Positions 55,251 through 64,000 of a stretch of 64,000 nucleotides of DNA are shown here, in pieces; the stretch's first letter is position 1; each line of letters begins with the position of its first letter. Source of the DNA: Amblyomma americanum (lineage: Eukaryota; Arthropoda; Arachnida; Ixodida; Ixodidae); the NCBI RefSeq assembly GCF_052857255.1, contig NW_027526646.1, positions 1 to 64,000 on the forward strand. Direction: 5' to 3'. The notes under the pieces are model-generated. The model was not told the DNA's origin. It did not search any database and saw only the letters and a program-made list of their open reading frames with translations. Made by a program: the position numbers and the translations under genes.

Positions 55251-58200
55251 TGTTGTAAGTTAGCTCGTTTCGGTCTAAAACAGCTTGTTTCGTTGTAATA
55301 AGCAAGAATACATGCTTTTCGCGCAGTTATAAGAGAAAAAGTTTTGACGAGTATCACGTGGATACTTGTAAAACCGATGTGTTCAGATTTAGCTCGTTTC
55401 GGTCTAAAACAGCTTGTTTCGTTGTATTAAGCAAGAATACATGCTTTTCGCGCAGTTATAAGTGAAAAAGTTTGCGTATTAGAGAGACACTTGTAAAACC
55501 GATGTGTTGTGATTTAGCTCGTTTCGGTCTAAAACAGCTTGTTTCGTTGTATTAAGCAAAAATACATGCTTTTCGCGCAGTTATAAGAGAAAAAGTTTTG
55601 ACGAGTATCACGTGGATACTTGTAAAACCGATGTGTTCAGATTTAGCTCGTTTCGGTCTAAAACAGCTTGTTTCGTTGTATTAAGCACGAATACATGCTT
55701 TTCGCGCAGTTATAAGAGAAAAAGTTTTGACGAGTATCACGTGGAACACTTGTAATACCGATGTGTTGTGATTTAGCTCGTTTCGGTCTAAAACAGCTTG
55801 TTTCGCTGTATTAAGCAAGAATACATGCTTTTCGCGCAGTTATAAGAGAAAAAGTTTGGACGCGTATCAGAGGAACACTTGTAAAACCGATGTGTTGTGA
55901 TTTAGCTCATTTCGGTCTAAAACAGCTTGTTTCGCTGTATTAAGCAAGAATACATGCTTTTCGCGCAGTTATAAGAGAAAAAGTTTTGACGCGTATGAGA
56001 GGAACACTTGTAAAACCGATGTGTTGTGATTTAGCTCGTTTCGGTCTAAAACAGCTTGTTTCGCTGTATTAAGCAAGAATACATGCTTTTCGCGCAGTTA
56101 TAAGAGAAAAAGTTTTGACGCGTATCAGAGGAACACTTGTAAAACCGATGTGTTCAGATTTAGCTCGTTTCGGTCTAAAACAGCTTGTTTCATTGTATTA
56201 AGCACGAATACTTGCTTTACGCGCAGTTATAGAAAAAAAAGTTATGACGCGTATCAGAGACACTTGTAAAACCGATGTGTTGTGATTTAGCTCGTTTCGG
56301 TCTAAAACAGCTTGTTTCGCTGTATTAACCAAGAATACATGCTTTTCGCGCAGTTATAAGAGAAAAAGTTTTGACGAGTATCACGTGGATACTTGTAAAA
56401 CTGATGTGTTCAGACTTAGCTCGTTTCGGTCTAAAACAGCTTGTTTCCTTGTATTAAGCACGAATACATGCTTTTCGCGCAGTTATAAGAGAAAAAGTTT
56501 TGACGAGTATCACGTGGAACACTTGTAATACCGATGTGTTGTGATTTAGCTCGTTTCGGTTTAAAACAGCTTGTTTCGCTGTATTAAGCAAGAATACATG
56601 CTTTTCGCGCAGTTATAAGAGAAAAAGTTTTGACGCGTATCAGAGGAACACTTGTAAAACCGATGTGTTGTGATTTAGCTCATTTTGGTCTAAAACAGCT
56701 TGTTTCGCTCTATTAAGCAAGAATACATGCTTTTCGCGCAGTTATAAGAGAAAAAGTTTTGACGCGTGTCACAGGGACACTTGTAAAACCGATGTGTTCA
56801 GATTTAGCTCGTTTCGGTCTGAAACAGCTTGTTTCGTTGTATTAAGCACGAATACATGCTTTTCGCGCAGTTATAAGAGAAAAAGTTTAGACGTGTATCA
56901 GAGGAACACTTGTAAAACCGATGTGTTGTGATTTAGCTCGTTTCGGTCTAAAACAGCTTGTTTCGTAGTATTAAGCAAGAATACATGCTTTTCGCGCAGT
57001 TATAAGAGAAAAAGTTTTGACGCGTATCAGAGGAACACTTGTAAAACCTTTGTGTTGTGATTTAGCTCGTTTCGGTCTAAAACAGCTTGTTTCGCTGTAT
57101 TAAGCACGAATACATGCTTTTCGCGCAGTTGTAAGAGAAAAAGTGTTGACGCGTGTCACAGGGACACTTGTAAAACCGATGTGTTCAGATTTAGCTCGTT
57201 TCGGTCTAAAACAACTTGTTTCGTTGTATCAGGCACGAATACATGCTTTACGGGCAGTTATAGAAGAAAAAGTTTTGACGCGTATTAGAGAGACACTTGT
57301 AAAACCGATGTGTTGTGATTTAGCTCGTTTCGGTCTAAAACAGCTTGTTTCGTTGTATTAAGCAAGAATACATGCTTTTCGCGCAGTTATAAGAGAAAAA
57401 GTTTTGACGAGTATCACGTGGATACTTGTAAAACCGATGTGTTCAGATATAGCTCGTTTCGGTCTAAAACAGCTTGTTTCGTTGTATTAAGCAAGAATAC
57501 ATGCTTTTCGCGCAGTTATAAGAGAAAAAGTTTTGACGAGTATCACGTGGAACACTTGTAATACCGATGTGTTGTGATTTAGCTCGTTTCGGTCTAAAAC
57601 AGCTTGTTTCGCTGTATTAAGCAAGAATACATGCTTTTCGCGCAGTTATAAGAGAAAAAGTTTGGACGCGTATCAGAGGAACACTTGTAAAACTGATGTG
57701 TTGTGATTTAGCTCATTTCGGTCTAAAACAGCTTGTTTCGCTGTATTAAGCAAGAATACATGCTTTTCGCGCAGTTATAAGAGAAAAAGTTTTGACGCGT
57801 ATGAGAGGAACACTTGTAAAACCGATGTGTTGTGATTTAGCTCGTTTCGGTCTAAAACAGCTTGTTTCGCTGTATTAAGCAAGAATACATGCTTTTCGCG
57901 CAGTTATAAGAGAAAAAGTTTTGACGCGTATCAGAGGAACACTTGTAAAACCGATGTGTTCAGATTTAGCTCGTTTCGGTCTAAAACAGCTTGTTTCATT
58001 GTATTAAGCACGAATACTTGCTTTACGCGCAGTTATAGAAAAAAAAGTTATGACGCGTATCAGAGACACTTGTAAAACCGATGTGTTGTGATTTAGCTCG
58101 TTTCGGTCTAAAACAGCTTGTTTCGCTGTATTAAGCAAAAATACATGCTTTTCGCGCAGTTATAAGAGAAAAAGTTTTGACGAGTATCACGTGGATACTT

Positions 58201-61200
58201 GTAAAACCGATGTGTTCAGATTTAGCTCGTTTCGGTCTAAAACAGCTTGTTTCGTTGTATTAAGCACGAATACATGCTTTTCGCGCAGTTATAAGAGAAA
58301 AAGTTTTGACGAGTATCACGTGGAACACTTGTAATACCGATGTGTTGTGATTTAGCTCGTTTCGGTCTAAAACAGCTTGTTTCGCTGTATTAAGCAAGAA
58401 TACATGCTTTTCGCGCAGTTATAAGAGAAAAAGTTTGGACGCGTATCAGAGGAACACTTGTAAAACCGATGTGTTGTGATTTAGCTCATTTCGGTCTAAA
58501 ACAGCTTGTTTCGCTGTATTAAGCAAGAATACATGCTTTTCGCGCAGTTATAAGAGAAAAAGTTTTGACGCGTATGAGAGGAACACTTGTAAAACCGATG
58601 TGTTGTGATTTAGCTCGTTTCGGTCTAAAACAGCTTGTTTCGCTGTATTAAGCAAGAATACATGCTTTTCGCGCAGTTATAAGAGAAAAAGTTTTGACGC
58701 GTATCAGAGGAACACTTGTAAAACCGATGTGTTCAGATTTAGCTCGTTTCGGTCTAAAACAGCTTGTTTCATTGTATTAAGCACGAATACTTGCTTTACG
58801 CGCAGTTATACAAAAAAAAGTTATGACGCGTATCAGAGACACTTGTAAAACCGATGTGTTGTGATTTAGCTCGTTTCGGTCTAAAACAGCTTGTTTCGCT
58901 GTATTAACCAAGAATACATGCTTTTCGCGCAGTTATAAGAGAAAAAGTTTTGACGAGTATCACGTGGATACTTGTAAAACTGATGTGTTCAGACTTAGCT
59001 CGTTTCGGTCTAAAACAGCTTGTTTCCTTGTATTAAGCACGAATACATGCTTTTCGCGCAGTTATAAGAGAAAAAGTTTTGACGAGTATCACGTGGAACA
59101 CTTGTAATACCGATGTGTTGTGATTTAGCTCGTTTCGGTTTAAAACAGCTTGTTTCGCTGTATTAAGCAAGAATACATGCTTTTCGCGCAGTTATAAGAG
59201 AAAAAGTTTTGACGCGTATCAGAGGAACACTTGTAAAACCGATGTGTTGTGATTTAGCTCATTTTGGTCTAAAACAGCTTGTTTCGCTCTATTAAGCAAG
59301 AATACATGCTTTTCGCGCAGTTATAAGAGAAAAAGTTTTGACGCGTGTCACAGGGACACTTGTAAAACCGATGTGTTCAGATTTAGCTCGTTTCGGTCTG
59401 AAACAGCTTGTTTCGTTGTATTAAGCACGAATACATGCTTTTCGCGCAGTTATAAGAGAAAAAGTTTAGACGTGTATCAGAGGAACACTTGTAAAACCGA
59501 TGTGTTGTGATTTAGCTCGTTTCGGTCTAAAACAGCTTGTTTCGTAGTATTAAGCAAGAATACATGCTTTTCGCGCAGTTATAAGAGAAAAAGTTTTGAC
59601 GCGTATCAGAGGAACACTTGTAAAACCTTTGTGTTGTGATTTAGCTCGTTTCGGTCTAAAACAGGTTGTTTCGCTGTATTAAGCACGAATACATGCTTTT
59701 CGCGCAGTTGTAAGAGAAAAAGTGTTGACGCGTGTCACAGGGACACTTGTAAAACCGATGTGTTCAGATTTAGCTCGTTTCGGTCTAAAACAACTTGTTT
59801 CGTTGTATCAGGCACGAATACATGCTTTACGGGCAGTTATAGAAGAAAAAGTTTTGACGCGTATTAGAGAGACACTTGTAAAACCGATGTGTTGTGATTT
59901 AGCTCGTTTCGGTCTAAAACAGCTTGTTTCGTTGTATTAAGCAAGAATACATGCTTTTCGCGCAGTTATAAGAGAAAAAGTTTTGACGAGTATCACGTGG
60001 ATACTTGTAAAACCGATGTGTTCAGATATAGCTCGTTTCGGTCTAAAACAGCTTGTTTCGTTGTATTAAGCAAGAATACATGCTTTTCGCGCAGTTATAA
60101 GAGAAAAAGTTTTGACGAGTATCACGTGGAACACTTGTAATACCGATGTGTTGTGATTTAGCTCGTTTCGGTCTAAAACAGCTTGTTTCGCTGTATTAAG
60201 CAAGAATACATGCTTTTCGCGCAGTTATAAGAGAAAAAGTTTGGACGCGTATCAGAGGAACACTTGTAAAACTGATGTGTTGTGATTTAGCTCATTTCGG
60301 TCTAAAACAGCTTGTTTCGCTGTATTAAGCAAGAATACATGCTTTTCGCGCAGTTATAAGAGAAAAAGTTTTGACGCGTATGAGAGGAACACTTGTAAAA
60401 CCGATGTGTTGTGATTTAGCTCGTTTCGGTCTAAAACAGCTTGTTTCGCTGTATTAAGCAAGAATACATGCTTTTCGCGCAGTTATAAGAGAAAAAGTTT
60501 TGACGCGTATCAGAGGAACACTTGTAAAACCGATGTGTTCAGATTTAGCTCGTTTCGGTCTAAAACAGCTTGTTTCATTGTATTAAGCACGAATACTTGC
60601 TTTACGCGCAGTTATAGAAAAAAAAGTTATGACGCGTATCAGAGACACTTGTAAAACCGATGTGTTGTGATTTAGCTCGTTTCGGTCTAAAACAGCTTGT
60701 TTCGCTGTATTAAGCAAAAATACATGCTTTTCGCGCAGTTATAAGAGAAAAAGTTTTGACGAGTATCACGTGGATACTTGTAAAACCGATGTGTTCAGAT
60801 TTAGCTCGTTTCGGTCTAAAACAGCTTGTTTCGTTGTATTAAGCACGAATACATGCTTTTCGCGCAGTTATAAGAGAAAAAGTTTTGACGAGTATCACGT
60901 GGAACACTTGTAATACCGATGTGTTGTGATTTAGCTCGTTTCGGTCTAAAACAGCTTGTTTCGCTGTATTAAGCAAGAATACATGCTTTTCGCGCAGTTA
61001 TAAGAGAAAAAGTTTGGACGCGTATCAGAGGAACACTTGTAAAACTGATGTGTTGTGATTTAGCTCATTTCGGTCTAAAACAGCTTGTTTCGCTGTATTA
61101 AGCAAGAATACATGCTTTTCGCGCAGTTATAAGAGAAAAAGTTTTGACGCGTATGAGAGGAACACTTGTAAAACCGATGTGTTGTGATTTAGCTCGTTTC

Positions 61201-63373
61201 GGTCTAAAACAGCTTGTTTCGCTGTATTAACCAAGAATACATGCTTTTCGCGCAGTTATAAGAGAAAAAGTTTTGACGAGTATCACGTGGATACTTGTAA
61301 AACTGATGTGTTCAGACTTAGCTCGTTTCGGTCTAAAACAGCTTGTTTCCTTGTATTAAGCACGAATACATGCTTTTCGCGCAGTTATAAGAGAAAAAGT
61401 TTTGACGAGTATCACGTGGAACACTTGTAATACCGATGTGTTGTGATTTAGCTCGTTTCGGTTTAAAACAGCTTGTTTCGCTGTATTAAGCAAGAATACA
61501 TGCTTTTCGCGCAGTTATAAGAGAAAAAGTTTTGACGCGTATCAGAGGAACACTTGTAAAACCGATGTGTTGTGATTTAGCTCATTTTGGTCTAAAACAG
61601 CTTGTTTCGCTCTATTAAGCAAGAATACATGCTTTTCGCGCAGTTATAAGAGAAAAAGTTTTGACGCGTGTCACAGGGACACTTGTAAAACCGATGTGTT
61701 CAGATTTAGCTCGTTTCGGTCTGAAACAGCTTGTTTCGTTGTATTAAGCACGAATACATGCTTTTCGCGCAGTTATAAGAGAAAAAGTTTAGACGTGTAT
61801 CAGAGGAACACTTGTAAAACCGATGTGTTGTGATTTAGCTCGTTTCGGTCTAAAACAGCTTGTTTCGTAGTATTAAGCAAGAATACATGCTTTTCGCGCA
61901 GTTATAAGAGAAAAAGTTTTGACGCGTATCAGAGGAACACTTGTAAAACCTTTGTGTTGTGATTTAGCTCGTTTCGGTCTAAAACAGCTTGTTTCGCTGT
62001 ATTAAGCACGAATACATGCTTTTCGCGCAGTTGTAAGAGAAAAAGTGTTGACGCGTGTCACAGGGACACTTGTAAAACCGATGTGTTCAGATTTAGCTCG
62101 TTTCGGTCTAAAACAACTTGTTTCGTTGTATCAGGCACGAATACATGCTTTACGGGCAGTTATAGAAGAAAAAGTTTTGACGCGTATTAGAGAGACACTT
62201 GTAAAAGCGATGTGTTGTGATTTAGCTCGTTTCGGTCTAAAACAGCTTGTTTCGCTGTATTAAGCAAGAATTCATGCTTTTCGCGCAGTTATAAGAGAAA
62301 AAGTTTTGACGCGTATCAGAGGAACACTTGTAAAACCGATGTGTTGTGATTTAGCTCGTTTCGGTCTAAAACAGCTTGTTTCGTTGTATTAAGCAAGAAT
62401 ACATGCTTTTCGCGCAGTTATAAGAGAAAAAGTTTTGACGCGTATCACATGGACACTTGGAAAACCGATGTGTTCAGATCTAGCTCGTTTTGGTCTAAAA
62501 CAGCTTGTTTCGTTGTATTAAGCAAGAATACATGCTTTACGCGCAGTTATAGAAGAAAAAGTTTTGACGCGTATCAGGGAGACACTTGTAAAACCGATGT
62601 GTTGTGATTTAGCTCGTTTCGGTCTAAAACAGCTTGTTTCGTTGTATTAAGCAAGAATACATGCTTTTCGCGCAGTTATAAAGAAAAAGTTTTGACGAGT
62701 TTCACGTGGAACACTTGTAAAACCGATGTGTTGTGATTTAGCTCATTTCGGTCTAAAACAGCTTGTTTCGTTGTATTAAGCACGAATACATGCTTTTCGC
62801 GCAGTTATAAGAGAAAAAGTTTTGACGCGTATCAGAGGAACACTTGTAAAACCGATGTGTTTTGATTTAGCTCGTTTTGGTCTAAAACAGCTTGTTTCGC
62901 TGTATTAAGCAAGAATACATGCTTTTCGCGCAGTTATAAGAGAAAAAGTTTTGACGCGTGTCACAGGGACACTTGTAAAACCAATGTGTTCAGATTTAGC
63001 TCGTTTCGGTCTAAAACAGCTTGTTTCGTAGTATTAAGCAAGAATACATGCTTTTCGCGCAGTTATAAGACAAAAAGTTTTGACGCGTATCAGAGGAACA
63101 CTTGTAAAACCTTTGTGTTGTGATTTAGCTCGTTTCGGTCTAAAACAGGTCGTTTCGCTGTATTAAGCAAGAATACATGCTTTTCGCGCAGTTATAAGAG
63201 AAAAAGTTTTGACGCGTGTCACAGGAACACTTGTAAAACCGATGTGTTCAGATTTAGCTCGTTTCGGTCTAAAACAACTTGTTTCGTTGTATTAAGCACG
63301 AAACAATGCTTTACGCGCAGTTATAGAAGAAAAAGTTTTGACGCGTATTAGAGAGACACTTGTAAAACCGATG
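55251..63373. repeat. HOR block 21: expanded form B superblock, 63 monomers
   Basis: Order: H1-H7, B1-B10, a B11/H4 hybrid (57440-57569), H5, H6, H7, B1, a B2/H3 hybrid (58084-58212), H4-H7, B1-B10, a second B11/H4 hybrid (60019-60148), H5, H6, H7, B1, a second B2/H3 hybrid (60663-60791), H4, H5, H6, an H7/B2 hybrid (61180-61308), B3-B9, an A6-like monomer with GAATTC, A7, A8 (62471), A9, T1-T5. A 20-monomer, 2579-bp unit is thus repeated without passing through a tail or H1. The last 2.1 kb repeats block 20 at an offset of 8123 bp. Confidence 0.84.
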
Positions 63374-64000
63374 TGTTGTAAGTTAGCTCGTTTCGGTCTA
63401 AAACAGCTTGTTTCGTTGTAATAAGCAAGAATACATGCTTTTCGCGCAGTTATAAGAGAAAAAGTTTTGACGAGTATCACGTGGATACTTGTAAAACCGA
63501 TGTGTTCAGATTTAGCTCGTTTCGGTCTAAAACAGCTTGTTTCGTTGTATTAAGCAAGAATACATGCTTTTCGCGCAGTTATAAGTGAAAAAGTTTGCGT
63601 ATTAGAGAGACACTTGTAAAACCGATGTGTTGTGATTTAGCTCGTTTCGGTCTAAAACAGCTTGTTTCGTTGTATTAAGCAAAAATACATGCTTTTCGCG
63701 CAGTTATAAGAGAAAAAGTTTTGACGAGTATCACGTGGATACTTGTAAAACCGATGTGTTCAGATTTAGCTCGTTTCGGTCTAAAACAGCTTGTTTCGTT
63801 GTATTAAGCACGAATACATGCTTTTCGCGCAGTTATAAGAGAAAAAGTTTTGACGAGTATCACGTGGAACACTTGTAATACCGATGTGTTGTGATTTAGC
63901 TCGTTTCGGTCTAAAACAGCTTGTTTCGCTGTATTAAGCAAGAATACATGCTTTTCGCGCAGTTATAAGAGAAAAAGTTTGGACGCGTATCACGTGGATA
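63374..64000. repeat. HOR block 22: head only, cut by the window end
   Basis: H1 63374 (TGTAAGTTAGC), H2 63503, H3 63628, H4 63757, and H5 63887 cut at its position 114. The last 24 bases read GTTTGGACGCG followed by TATCACGTGGATA. That pairs the H5 linker start with the H1/H3 linker end, a combination not seen elsewhere in the window. Confidence 0.83.

Larger units (their letters stand above)
1..64000. repeat. Satellite DNA array, 129-bp monomer, about 497 head-to-tail copies
   Basis: The core motifs TTTAGCTCGTTTCGG, TCTAAAACAGCTTGTTTCG, AATACATGCTTTTCGCGCAG and ACACTTGTAAAACCGATGTG recur every 129 bp from the first base to the last, always in the same orientation. No non-satellite sequence interrupts them, and both window ends lie inside the array. 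The consensus has 50 G+C of 129 by hand count (21 C, 29 G) and eight CpG, so CpG is over-represented rather than depleted. Monomers differ at a limited set of recurring sites that define types arranged in higher-order repeats. Family knowledge: arrays of this size and order are typical of centromeric or pericentromeric satellites in eukaryotes. The location is inference. I do not recognise the family. Confidence 0.98.

Noticed and set aside
1..64000. A CRISPR array or other repeat-spacer system
   Set aside because: There are no short direct repeats with unique spacers. The whole 129-bp unit repeats, its variation is recurrent and not unique per unit, and no cas-like gene is present.
1..64000. 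Insertion of a transposon or other mobile element
   Set aside because: I followed the monomer order through the window and the typed monomer counts account for every block length. No stretch of foreign sequence, terminal repeat or target-site duplication remains.
1..64000. Inverted segments or a turnaround in the array
   Set aside because: All monomers read in the same direction; I saw no reverse-complement copies of TCTAAAACAGC or AATACATGC cores on the + strand.

Overview
The whole 64-kb window is one uninterrupted, head-to-tail satellite DNA array, all in one orientation. I found no unique sequence, conventional gene, RNA gene, transposon, CRISPR array or telomere repeat in it. The basic monomer is 129 bp, about 39% GC by hand count of a consensus, and about 497 copies fill the window. 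I phase each monomer from TGTTGTG or TGTTCAG to the following CCGATG. Length variants are 125, 127 and 130 bp. The size of the array and its higher-order organisation point to a eukaryotic chromosome, most likely centromeric, pericentromeric or other heterochromatin in a long-read assembly. CpG is not depleted (8 per consensus monomer against about 4.7 expected from base composition). That argues against a heavily CpG-methylated genome such as a vertebrate or flowering plant, and fits many invertebrates or protists. I do not recognise the satellite family and cannot name the organism.

The monomers are not random copies. Diagnostic substitutions let me type each one and read the array as higher-order repeats (HORs). 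A seven-monomer head (H1-H7) and a five-monomer tail (T1-T5) are shared. Between them lies one of two alternative middles: A1-A10, giving form A (21-22 monomers, about 2.7 kb), or B1-B11, giving form B (23 monomers, 2.96 kb). H1 carries the landmark TTGTAATAAGC, and its copies divide the window into 22 blocks. Pure form A is at 1933-4637, 11725-14429 and 22418-25123, and nearly pure at 19715-22417. Pure form B is at 4638-7600 and 26925-29887. The remaining blocks are deleted, duplicated or A/B-recombinant derivatives. The typed monomer counts match the measured block lengths. From 46.6 kb rightwards the array is mostly form B, or a B-start/A-end recombinant.

Superimposed are larger duplications with offsets of 513, 517, 1157, 2060, 2579, 4124, 5394, 8123, about 10694, 12494/12749 and 15200 bp. 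All are whole numbers of monomers apart from small known indels, and many junctions fall inside a hybrid monomer. This is what repeated in-register unequal exchange produces.

Because 129 is 43 codons, one forward frame runs in phase from monomer to monomer. It is interrupted in nearly every copy by TAA at codon 17 (TAT-TAA-GCA). Monomer B9 reads TAT-CAG-GCA instead and is open throughout. The resulting 71-72-codon reading frames begin at GTG, recur identically through duplication and are probably not genes. They do raise the possibility that the satellite arose from a coding repeat, or that the organism reads TAA/TAG as glutamine. The window shows no interacting gene system; its biology is the structure and turnover of the satellite.
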